Below are positions 36,281-43,865 of a stretch of 64,000 nt of DNA, piece after piece. The notes under the pieces were generated by a model, which had not been told where the DNA came from, searched no databases, and was given only the letters and a program-made list of their open reading frames with translations. Source of the DNA: Pseudovibrio sp947494035 (GTDB taxonomy: Bacteria; Pseudomonadota; Alphaproteobacteria; Rhizobiales; Stappiaceae); the NCBI GenBank assembly GCA_947494035.1, contig CANLTN010000023.1:5378-69377 (forward strand). The letters run 5' to 3'. Numbering within the stretch: position 1 is the stretch's first letter; each line of letters begins with the position of its first letter. The position numbers were made by a program, and so were the translations under genes.

Positions 36281-37675
36281 ATGATCACACGCAGACGTTT
36301 ACTTGGAGTTGCGGGAGCAAGCAGCGTGCTTGCGACCGCTCCTTCTCTGTTTGATATAGCCTTCGCTGCGGATGGTTACATCAACATCACAGCTGGCCCT
36401 TCGAAGACAAATCTCATCAATGCAGATACGGTAGCCTCCGATCTGTGGCTTTACGATAACTCCACCCCAGGCCCCGAAATCAGGGCAACGGGTGGGGACC
36501 GCATCAAGGTGCGCCTCATCAACAATCTGGAAGAACCAACGTCGATCCATTGGCATGGACTTCGAATTGCAAATGAAATGGATGGCGTTTCTGGTCTGAC
36601 TCAAGAACCGGTCATGCCCGGAGAGCAGTTTGAGTATGACTTTGTAGTCCCTGATGCAGGCACGTTCTGGTATCACGCGCATAACAAGAGCTGGAGTCAG
36701 GTCGCACGCGGCCTTTATGGACCTTTGATCGTTGATGAAAAAAAGCCGTCCTTCGACAAGGAGCATGACCTCACACTTGTGATCGACGATTGGCGCGTGA
36801 AAAACGACGGCAGTTTTGATGCTGAGAGTCTTGGCAACTTAATGGACTGGAGTCACGGCGGACGACTGGGTAACTGGCTGACCGTGAATGGAGAGAGCCG
36901 CCCGACCCTCGAGCTGAAACGAGGAGAAGCTTACAGACTGCGCCTCATTAATGCTGCAAATGCACGAATATTTGATCTTGATCCCAACCGCTTCGGTGCA
37001 AAAATTCTGGCCTATGACGGGCAGCCTTTAGAGGACGTGACCGCTCCACTTTACGCTCCTATGTTGTTAGGGCCTGCGCAACGCCTTGATTTGGTCGTCA
37101 TCCCAGAAGAGGACTTCGCGCTCGAAGAGCTATCCGGCGACAGGCCGTTTGAGTTCGCCTACTTCCAGATAAAGGATGGTCCAGGCACCGCAGAACCTGT
37201 TCGCTACCCCCGCCCCAACCCACTGCCAGAACCTGAGCTGGATAAAGCCAAGGTTTTTGAGATTGATATGACGGGTGGCGCCATGGGGCGGTTCACCGAG
37301 ACCGTTTACAAAGGGCAAGTGCTATCCAACGAAGATATGCGCCAAACAGGTCAGATCTGGGCCTTTAATGGTATTGCAAATTTAGCAGATGATCCATTCT
37401 TCTTGGTGGAACAAGGTGAAACCGTCGTTTTGACCGTTAAGAACGACACCGCATTCGCGCACGCCATGCACGTCCACGGTCACCATTTTCGGGTCATCGA
37501 ACGATCGGGAGCAACAGTTGATGACGGCAAGCCTTGGCGGGATACATTTCTCATCGGCCCTGACCAGCTCGTAAAAATCGCGTTTGTGGCTGATAATCCG
37601 GGCAAATGGTTGTTTCATTGTCATATGCTAGAACATGCAGCCGCAGGCATGAATACGTGGTTTCAAGTCGGATGA
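36281..37675 (+). CDS. Multicopper oxidase (first copy)
   Basis: 464 residues. Tat signal MITRRRLLGVAGASS, three cupredoxin domains. The four copper motifs are present: SIHWHGL (His90, His92), FWYHAHNK (His132, His134), HAMHVHGHHF, and HCHMLEHAAAGM (His446, Cys447, His448, His452, axial Met457). Members oxidise Cu(I), Mn(II) or phenolics and reduce O2 to water. It lacks a Met-rich domain-3 insertion, unlike the second copy at 49158. Packing with cytochrome genes suggests possible electron transfer in addition to O2 reduction. Confidence 0.92.
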   Translation: MITRRRLLGVAGASSVLATAPSLFDIAFAADGYINITAGPSKTNLINADTVASDLWLYDNSTPGPEIRATGGDRIKVRLINNLEEPTSIHWHGLRIANEMDGVSGLTQEPVMPGEQFEYDFVVPDAGTFWYHAHNKSWSQVARGLYGPLIVDEKKPSFDKEHDLTLVIDDWRVKNDGSFDAESLGNLMDWSHGGRLGNWLTVNGESRPTLELKRGEAYRLRLINAANARIFDLDPNRFGAKILAYDGQPLEDVTAPLYAPMLLGPAQRLDLVVIPEEDFALEELSGDRPFEFAYFQIKDGPGTAEPVRYPRPNPLPEPELDKAKVFEIDMTGGAMGRFTETVYKGQVLSNEDMRQTGQIWAFNGIANLADDPFFLVEQGETVVLTVKNDTAFAHAMHVHGHHFRVIERSGATVDDGKPWRDTFLIGPDQLVKIAFVADNPGKWLFHCHMLEHAAAGMNTWFQVG

Positions 37676-37738
37676 GGATAACGCAGTTGTGCTCAATTTA
37701 ATCTGGATTTGCGATAATCTTTAAGGTAGTTTCTACGC

Positions 37739-38092
37739 ATGCGTATTTGGGTTATTTCACTTTTGATATTGTTATTTTCAGGGATCTCTACGGTTCCTGC
37801 CTTTAGCGTTGAGCAGAGTGATACCAATGACATCGCGTTGAGCTCATTCGTTAGGGTAGAAGCTCCTGTCCTCACCCAAAGTGTATACTCGCACCACGAC
37901 AAATGCTGTAGCAACTCCGGTGATAAAGCCAGTTCTGCGAAGGTTTCTAACTGTGCAGCAGATTGCACCTCGTTGGTTATCGACAACACAGAGTTTGTCT
38001 TTCAAACAAGCATTGAGCTTGAGACTACACCGATATCCGTATTCTCGACGGTTATTGTCTATCCCAAAGAGCAACCACCCAAATTCAGCTGA
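37739..38092 (+). CDS. Small Cys/His-containing exported protein
   Basis: 117 residues. Signal peptide MRIWVISLLILLFSGISTVPAFS. The centre SHHDKCCSNSGDKASSAKVSNCAADC holds four Cys and two His in 26 residues, suggesting disulfides or metal binding. No family recognised. It follows the oxidase gene by 63 bp on the same strand. Confidence 0.65.
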   Translation: MRIWVISLLILLFSGISTVPAFSVEQSDTNDIALSSFVRVEAPVLTQSVYSHHDKCCSNSGDKASSAKVSNCAADCTSLVIDNTEFVFQTSIELETTPISVFSTVIVYPKEQPPKFS

Positions 38093-38341
38093 AGCTTCAG
38101 AACCGGAATAACGGATCGATGACCGTATTTCGGCCAAGTCAACTGATGGGAAGTGGTTGCCCTATGCATCCCTGAACATTGCTACCACGGCTCGCATAAC
38201 AGCGAGACATCCAGCGTGAGACGCAGATGCTGGTAACAATCCGTTCTGTTGAACTTCCCATTTTCAAATCGCAGGATGCCCGACCGCATCAACACGACAA
38301 ATGTCGGCGGGCACAAGCAGATAGAAGATGGATCTTTCTCA

Positions 38342-38647
38342 ATGACTACTCAACAGCCACATGCAACAGGCAAAGCTTTGGTCCCTCAAGTCAGCACCAT
38401 GCAGGCCCAGCAATCTCCGCTACGCAAGCTCATGTCAGGGCACAACCTCATGATGATGGCCTGCTGTGCGGCGATGGCAGTTGGTACAGGCGTACTTTTC
38501 GCGAGCGCGCCAGCTGGCCAGTCTGTCGGGCAAACACTGCTTTTAGCTGCGCCGCTGGTGGGCTGCCTTGGCATGCATCTGGTAATGCATCGTTTCATGG
38601 GCAAGTCATGCCACTCCAACTCAAAACAAGAGCCCAAGAACGACTAA
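38342..38647 (+). CDS. Small His/Met/Cys-rich membrane protein (DUF2933-like)
   Basis: 101 residues from ATG 38342 (AGAAGATGGA upstream). Two hydrophobic stretches (NLMMMACCAAMAVGTGVLFA; LLLAAPLVGCLGMHLVM) end in HRFMGKSCHSNSKQ. Small proteins of this layout (DUF2933) are often seen in copper/heavy-metal loci. The assignment is by composition and context. Confidence 0.6.
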   Translation: MTTQQPHATGKALVPQVSTMQAQQSPLRKLMSGHNLMMMACCAAMAVGTGVLFASAPAGQSVGQTLLLAAPLVGCLGMHLVMHRFMGKSCHSNSKQEPKND

Positions 38648-38728
38648 CTAATGTTGGTCGTCCTGCCTCTGGATCGCGTCTGCGCATTTTGCGACAGACA
38701 CGTTTAACGACAGGTCACAAAACCTAAC

Positions 38729-39394
38729 ATGACAGTATTATCAAGAAGAACTTTTGTTGCTGGATCGGCGAGCCTTACAGGGCTCGCCGTGAGCGGTTGC
38801 GTGTCAAAAACCGCAGTACCGGAAAAGACACCGCTCTCGCAGGACATTACGTATATTTCAATGTACAGGGCAATGCCTGAGGAACGTTTCCCTCTTCCGG
38901 CGATCAATCCGAGCAAAATACCCGAGAAATTCTATCGCCAGCAGGTCGATTACAGAACATCTGAGCCAGCAGGATCCCTGGTGGTCGATACCAGTGAGTT
39001 TTTCCTCTATCTTGTTCAGGAAAACGGCAAGGCAATGCGCTACGGTGTTGGTCTAGGACGCGCCGGGTTTGAATGGTCAGGCCGTGCATCGATTGCCCGA
39101 AAAGCTGCCTGGCCCAAGTGGACACCTCCTGACGAGATGATCAAGCGGGAGCCAGAGCTGGAAAAATGGAGCTGGCGTAACGGGGGCATGCCTCCTGGCC
39201 TTGAGAACCCGCTTGGCGCGCGCGCCCTCTACATCTATCAGGACAACAAAGACACGCTCTACCGTCTTCATGGTACGGCTGAATACTGGACCATCGGGAA
39301 GGCTGTTTCCAGCGGATGCGTGCGGTTAATGAATCAAGACATCATTGATCTTTACCAGCGCGTACCCATTGGCTCCCCAATATTGGTGCTTTGA
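38729..39394 (+). CDS. L,D-transpeptidase (YkuD domain)
   Basis: 221 residues. Tat-like/lipoprotein leader (MTVLSRRTFVAGSASLTGLAVSGC with Cys at a lipobox). The YkuD domain has SLVVDTSEFFLYLV and the active-site block RLHGTAEYWTIG...SSGCVRLMNQD, whose Cys is the nucleophile. It makes 3-3 peptidoglycan crosslinks or attaches proteins. Its presence inside a redox operon is unusual; it may reinforce the wall under copper stress, which impairs L,D-transpeptidation. Confidence 0.9.
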   Translation: MTVLSRRTFVAGSASLTGLAVSGCVSKTAVPEKTPLSQDITYISMYRAMPEERFPLPAINPSKIPEKFYRQQVDYRTSEPAGSLVVDTSEFFLYLVQENGKAMRYGVGLGRAGFEWSGRASIARKAAWPKWTPPDEMIKREPELEKWSWRNGGMPPGLENPLGARALYIYQDNKDTLYRLHGTAEYWTIGKAVSSGCVRLMNQDIIDLYQRVPIGSPILVL

Positions 39395-39396
39395 AA

Positions 39397-39882
39397 ATGA
39401 ACTCAGGAAAAAAAGTACTTCTGCTCGCTGGTCTGCTTGCAATCGTCGGTGTGGCTTCAGCAGTTTATTTCTATGCCAATGACCGGCAAGAAGTAGCAAT
39501 GCTGCGTCCGTACGACCAAGCACTGATCACTCAGGGAGCAGACGTATACGCCCAAAATTGCGCATCCTGTCATGGTGCAAACCTAGAAGGCGAACCTGAC
39601 TGGAAAACTGCGAAGTCCGATGGTTCGCTTCCAGCACCACCGCATGACGAAACCGGCCACACCTGGCACCACGATGATGACTTGCTCTTTCGGATCACCA
39701 AGTTCGGAACGGCAAAAGCTGCTGGTCTCGATGACCTGAATTCAAACATGCCTGCATTTGAAGACACACTGAGTGATGAAGAGATCATCGCGGTTCTCTC
39801 GTGGATCAAAGCCCAATGGCCCGAAGAAATGCAGAAGCGCCACGACGAAATGAATGAACGCACAAGGAGTTTGCGTAAATGA
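39397..39882 (+). CDS. Membrane-anchored class I c-type cytochrome
   Basis: 161 residues from ATG 39397, 2 bp after the transpeptidase stop (a TTG 6 bp upstream is unlikely). Hydrophobic anchor VLLLAGLLAIVGVASAVYFY, CASCH at 55-59, and a C-terminal helix with SNMPAF as the likely Met ligand. His-rich HDETGHTWHHDDD follows the haem site. The stop overlaps the next gene by 4 bp. Confidence 0.88.
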   Translation: MNSGKKVLLLAGLLAIVGVASAVYFYANDRQEVAMLRPYDQALITQGADVYAQNCASCHGANLEGEPDWKTAKSDGSLPAPPHDETGHTWHHDDDLLFRITKFGTAKAAGLDDLNSNMPAFEDTLSDEEIIAVLSWIKAQWPEEMQKRHDEMNERTRSLRK

Positions 39883-40613
39883 TATCACTATCCCGTAATT
39901 TCTTTATTTTTTTCATAGCTTTATTCATGTCGGGGATCAGTGCTTTTGCGCAATCCACTACGCCGTTGTCCGAGGAACGCATCAAGGAACTGGCTCTGGA
40001 GGCGATCCTTGAAAACCCGACGGTGATTGAAGAAGCAATTCAACGATTGCAGCTTATGAGACAGGCGCAGGCACAGGTCGGGATCAAGGCTACAATCGAG
40101 CAGCGCAGAGATCTTCTTGTCAATGATGCTAATGCACCTGTTCTCGGTAATCCTCAAGGCGATGTTACCATTGTCGAGTTCTTTGACTACAACTGTCCAT
40201 ACTGCAAACGCGCCAAACCAGAACTCGAAGCCTTGCTGAAATCAGATAGCAATGTTCGGTTCGTATTCAGAGAGTGGCCGATCCTCGGTGAAGGCTCTGT
40301 ATTTGCTGCAAGAGCAGCCTTGGCTTCCAGAAAGCAAGGCAAGTACGAGAACTTTCATTGGGCTCTCATGGGCTTCAAGGGCCGCATTGATAAAAACTCA
40401 GTCATGAAGATTGCACAGGACGCGGGACTTGATGTGGACCAACTGAAGACCGACATGGATGATCCAGCAATCGCAGCACACATCCAGTTATCCATGCAAC
40501 TGGCTCAGGAGCTTAACATAACCGGTACGCCAGCGTTTGTTATTGGAGATGATGTTTATCCCGGATTGCGGACGCAAGAAGAACTTGCTGAAATAATCGC
40601 CGCGAACAGATAA
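39879..40613 (+). CDS. DsbA-family thiol-disulfide protein (ScsC/Com1-like)
   Basis: 244 residues. Signal peptide (MISLSRNFFIFFIALFMSGISAFA), an N-terminal helical segment rich in Glu/Gln that in ScsC-type proteins mediates oligomerisation, then a thioredoxin fold with CPYC (106-109), and the cis-Pro loop GTPAFVIGDDVYPG. Together with the ScsB-like reductase (32021-34141) it makes a plausible ScsB-ScsC pair, which confers copper tolerance in Salmonella and Caulobacter relatives. Last gene of the + strand operon. Confidence 0.88.
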   Translation: MISLSRNFFIFFIALFMSGISAFAQSTTPLSEERIKELALEAILENPTVIEEAIQRLQLMRQAQAQVGIKATIEQRRDLLVNDANAPVLGNPQGDVTIVEFFDYNCPYCKRAKPELEALLKSDSNVRFVFREWPILGEGSVFAARAALASRKQGKYENFHWALMGFKGRIDKNSVMKIAQDAGLDVDQLKTDMDDPAIAAHIQLSMQLAQELNITGTPAFVIGDDVYPGLRTQEELAEIIAANR

Positions 40614-40728
40614 TTGATGAATAAGAGCTAGGGCGGCAAGTTAATGAATTGTCGTCCTATCCAACCCAACGCCTCTCTCTTCCGAACCACTTTGAAGCAC
40701 ATAGATTGAGTGCCACAGAAGTGTTGTG

Positions 40729-41562
40729 TTACGGGCTTAAAGATGGAGGGAGCGGCGGGGCCTCTGCCATCAATAGGATCTCAACCCTCCGGTTCGCGAT
40801 AAGGTTAGGATCATTGGGGAAGAGCGGCTCAATATCGGCCTTTCCGGTTACTCCGAAAAACTGGTCATGCGGCACACCAAATTCTGACAGGATATACCGT
40901 ACAACGTTAGCGCGGTCGGCTGACAGGTCCCAGGTCGAGTATGGAGTTAAGGCCGTTTTCTGTCCGCTTGTTGTGTGCCCTGTAACGTGAATTCGGTTTG
41001 GCAACCGCGCAAGGATTGGTGCCAGTTTTGCCAGTAGGCGCCGTGTTGTTTCATAAGGGTACTTCGAGCCTTCCCTGAACATTGCCTGGCCTTCTTGATC
41101 CATCAGTAAGATGTTTAAGCCTTCTTCTGTTTCCTCGAAGACAATGTTGTTTGACACCTCAGCAATCTCAGGAAGCTCTTGCAGGGCCTGTCGTAAGGAT
41201 ACAGCAGCAGTCGCAAATTGCCTTGTCTTTTCAATGTTGGACCTTAAGTTGCTTGGAGTGTTCGCTTCAGATCGTTGATCACGCTGTTCCTGCGAGATCT
41301 CGGCTTCCAACTTCTTCGGAGACTGACGTACCTCTGGAAGAAGGCTACCCTCATTTTCGAGTGTTCCCCTTTTCCGAGATTCGTCAGTAACGCCAAAAGC
41401 CTCTTGAATGGAACCGGCAACAACTTGTAACTTTTCGTTGTCTTGTATTGAAAATGAAATGATCAAAACGAAAAATACAACTAGCAGAGACATTAGGTCC
41501 GCATAGGTCAACAGCCAAGCCGGAACACCTCTCTTTCCTTTTTCTCTTCTGTGCCTCATCAT
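40729..41562 (-). CDS. MotB/OmpA-like peptidoglycan-binding protein
   Basis: 277 residues. One transmembrane helix with the MotB-type proton-channel Asp (WLLTYADLMSLLVVFFVLIIS, Asp22), a coiled-coil-like linker (80-130), and an OmpA-type domain with IHVTGHTTS, LSADRANVVRYIL and NRRVEI. It would be a MotB-like stator half, but no MotA gene and no flagellar genes lie nearby. Possible roles are a MotAB-like ion channel of another system or a relic. The start overlaps a 30-codon frame whose stop is inside ATGATG. Confidence 0.85.
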   Translation of the reverse strand: MMRHRREKGKRGVPAWLLTYADLMSLLVVFFVLIISFSIQDNEKLQVVAGSIQEAFGVTDESRKRGTLENEGSLLPEVRQSPKKLEAEISQEQRDQRSEANTPSNLRSNIEKTRQFATAAVSLRQALQELPEIAEVSNNIVFEETEEGLNILLMDQEGQAMFREGSKYPYETTRRLLAKLAPILARLPNRIHVTGHTTSGQKTALTPYSTWDLSADRANVVRYILSEFGVPHDQFFGVTGKADIEPLFPNDPNLIANRRVEILLMAEAPPLPPSLSP

Positions 41563-41651
41563 CCACGCTTCCGCCTATCGCTGATTGCACGTATTCGGGC
41601 TGGCGTAACAAGACCCCTCCAGTAATTTCGCCCGAGGGAAAGAGCGGTCAT
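41559..41651 (-). CDS. 30-codon frame overlapping the MotB-like start
   Basis: MTALSLGRNYWRGLVTPARI then RAISDRRKRG, stop overlapping the MotB-like ATG. The overlap is typical of translational coupling, so it may be the tail of a lost MotA-type gene. No homology can be judged from so short a sequence. Confidence 0.3.
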   Translation of the reverse strand: MTALSLGRNYWRGLVTPARIRAISDRRKRG

Positions 41652-41671
41652 GCTGGAGAGGTCTCGTGGCC

Positions 41672-42826
41672 TTATTGTTGAAGCTCGGCTAATGCCTGCT
41701 CAACCGTCAGGCGTCGCGGATCGTCTTGCGCTGCATCGGCAAGCAAGACATTGGCAACCTTGAAAGCTGCAAGTGCTTCAGCACGTTCACCAATGACAGT
41801 GTAAGCATTTGCAAGTCGAAGCCACCCATCCAGATTATCTGGTTCAGTCTTCATGCGCTCGGCCAGCCGCTCCACCATTGACCGAATGAACTGTGTGCGA
41901 TCCTCCTCACTCAACTCCTGCGCCGCTGCGACATCTTCCGCCGTTGGGCCTGATTGGCTGACTTCAACAAAATCAGAAACTGTAAGCGGTGGTTGGCCGA
42001 TTGTCTTACCAAGCCTATTCGCTTGGGCAACCAGAGATTCCATCCAAGGAGCGAACGCTTCGGCAGCTTCTAATCGCGCAACCACAACCTGATAGGCATC
42101 ACGCTCTCGTCCCGCCTGAGAGAGAGCTAAGGCCTTATAGAAGGTTGCTGCAGGATTTCCCGGATTGAGTTCCAGCGCCTTTTCGATTGCCTGCTCACTG
42201 CGGGGAGAGATAATTCCCTGATCCATACGGACCAGCGCTTCCGCCAACATTGACCACGTTGCCGATGTACTGCCTTCGCGCGACGTTGCTTTTTCTAGTG
42301 CCTGCACACCTTCCTCAACTCTTCCAAGCCGCAAGTATGTACGGCCGAGAAGCTGCCAGCCTTCGCTGTCGCCGCCATTCGGGTCACTCTCCAATTTGGC
42401 TAGCAGCTGGTCGGTCATGGCAGTGATCTCTTGGACCTCCTCCCGCTCGCTTTCGCGATCAGCGTAGGCCACCCCTGGAAGGTTTGGCGAGCCCATCAGC
42501 ACGTAGTATCCGATTGCAATAGCGGGCACCAACAAAGCGCAAAGGGCTAGCGCGGCTGTCCCATTTGCACTGGTTGCAGCTTGCACCTTGGAACTGCGGT
42601 GGGTGGAAGAAACGATGCGTCGTTTGATTTCTATCGTGGCGGCATTCGCTTCATTCTCTGAGATCAGGCCGGATTTCTTGTCTCTTTCCAGTTCGCTCAA
42701 CTGGTCCAGAAGGACCGAAGAGGTTATCTCATTTTCGGAGATCTCAACCTTTTTTCGATAAAAGAGTGGCATGAGAACGAAGAGCACAGCAAGTAATGAC
42801 AATACAGCAATGGCGAGCCAGATCAT
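41672..42826 (-). CDS. ccmI: Cytochrome c biogenesis protein CcmI (CycH)
   Basis: 384 residues. Two transmembrane segments (MIWLAIAVLSLLAVLFVLMPL and about 90-112) flank the cytoplasmic LLDQLSELERDKKSGLISENE loop typical of CcmI. A periplasmic TPR domain follows (LGRTYLRLGRVEEGVQALEKA...). It chaperones apocytochrome c to the haem lyase. The ATG overlaps the ccmH stop by 4 bp. Confidence 0.9.
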   Translation of the reverse strand: MIWLAIAVLSLLAVLFVLMPLFYRKKVEISENEITSSVLLDQLSELERDKKSGLISENEANAATIEIKRRIVSSTHRSSKVQAATSANGTAALALCALLVPAIAIGYYVLMGSPNLPGVAYADRESEREEVQEITAMTDQLLAKLESDPNGGDSEGWQLLGRTYLRLGRVEEGVQALEKATSREGSTSATWSMLAEALVRMDQGIISPRSEQAIEKALELNPGNPAATFYKALALSQAGRERDAYQVVVARLEAAEAFAPWMESLVAQANRLGKTIGQPPLTVSDFVEVSQSGPTAEDVAAAQELSEEDRTQFIRSMVERLAERMKTEPDNLDGWLRLANAYTVIGERAEALAAFKVANVLLADAAQDDPRRLTVEQALAELQQ

Positions 42827-43299
42827 TCCCGGCCTCCCTTCTTATGATTCTTAATGATTTGATCGGCTAAAGCCTCTTCTTCACGTGTCAGAGCATGTGA
42901 AGGCCGCGTTCTCTGGCTTGCTGACAACACTCGCCATCCAAGTGCAAGGACAAGTAAGATCAGGAAAGGTGGCGCAAACCAAAGAACGTATGTCGATGGT
43001 TTGAACGGTGGCTTTAAAAGCACGTAATCGCCGTAGCGCGCCTGAACGAACGCAAGCACCTCATCGTTCGTGTCTCCGGCAACAAGTCGCTCGCGAACCA
43101 GCAAGCGCAAGTCACGAGCAACACCGGCATTCGAGCTGTCGATGTCCTGATTTTGACAGACGACGCAACGCAGCTTCTTTGAGATCTCTCTTGCTCTGGC
43201 TTCAAGCACAGGGTCGGGCAGCATTTCGTCAGGCTCGACTGCCATGGAAGGTGTTGCAATCAAAGCGAAGAGGACTGCGAGCATAGATAGGTAACGCAT
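42823..43299 (-). CDS. ccmH: Cytochrome c maturation protein CcmH (CycL)
   Basis: 158 residues. Signal peptide, then LRCVVCQNQDIDSSNAG with the redox pair Cys45/Cys48 that reduces the apocytochrome CXXCH disulfide, and the DYVLLKPPF motif before a C-terminal transmembrane helix. The start overlaps ccmG by one base (TGATG-type). Confidence 0.95.
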   Translation of the reverse strand: MRYLSMLAVLFALIATPSMAVEPDEMLPDPVLEARAREISKKLRCVVCQNQDIDSSNAGVARDLRLLVRERLVAGDTNDEVLAFVQARYGDYVLLKPPFKPSTYVLWFAPPFLILLVLALGWRVLSASQRTRPSHALTREEEALADQIIKNHKKGGRE

Positions 43300-43862
43300 C
43301 AGCTGGCTCCTGTTCCAAGTACACCAGCTTGCGTTAGGGCCACACGGAATTTAGCGATCGCTGCTTCCCCCACAACTGGCCCTACATAGCGGTACAGAAC
43401 GGTGCCATCGCCACCAACGATGAAGGTTTCCGGCACACCGGAAATACCCCACTCGATACCAGCGCGCCCTGATGTGTCGGCTCCTATCCGTTCGTACGGA
43501 TTACCGAGCTCAGCCAGCCAGCGCGATGCGTCTTCCGCTTTGTCTTTGTAGTTGATGCCGAAGAGCCGGATTCCATCACGCTCAACCAGATTTGTGAGCA
43601 CAGAGTGCTCTGCTCTACATGGAACGCACCATGATGCGAAGACATTGATCACCACTGGCTTTTCGTTGTTCAGCAGGTCATCCCTCGAAAGGCCGGGAAC
43701 TTCTACTCCAGGAATTGGCTCAAGGGCAAAATTCGGTGCTGGTTGAGAAATCAACACCGAGGGAATTTCGTTGGGATCTCGTTCCGGATTGAGACCCCAA
43801 ATGAAGAATGCGCCCAGGATCACAGCCAGCAGGAATGGAATAAGTGCAAGAAATCTAGTCAT
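43299..43862 (-). CDS. ccmG: Thioredoxin-like CcmG/DsbE
   Basis: 187 residues. Membrane anchor at about 4-24, thioredoxin fold with VINVFASWCVPCRAEH (Cys79/Cys82), and GVPETFIV with the cis-Pro. It keeps the CcmH and apocytochrome thiols reduced and receives electrons from a DsbD/CcdA/ScsB-type carrier, for which the ScsB-like protein of this island is a candidate. It lies 3 bp after ccmF. Confidence 0.94.
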   Translation of the reverse strand: MTRFLALIPFLLAVILGAFFIWGLNPERDPNEIPSVLISQPAPNFALEPIPGVEVPGLSRDDLLNNEKPVVINVFASWCVPCRAEHSVLTNLVERDGIRLFGINYKDKAEDASRWLAELGNPYERIGADTSGRAGIEWGISGVPETFIVGGDGTVLYRYVGPVVGEAAIAKFRVALTQAGVLGTGAS

Positions 43863-43865
43863 TAT

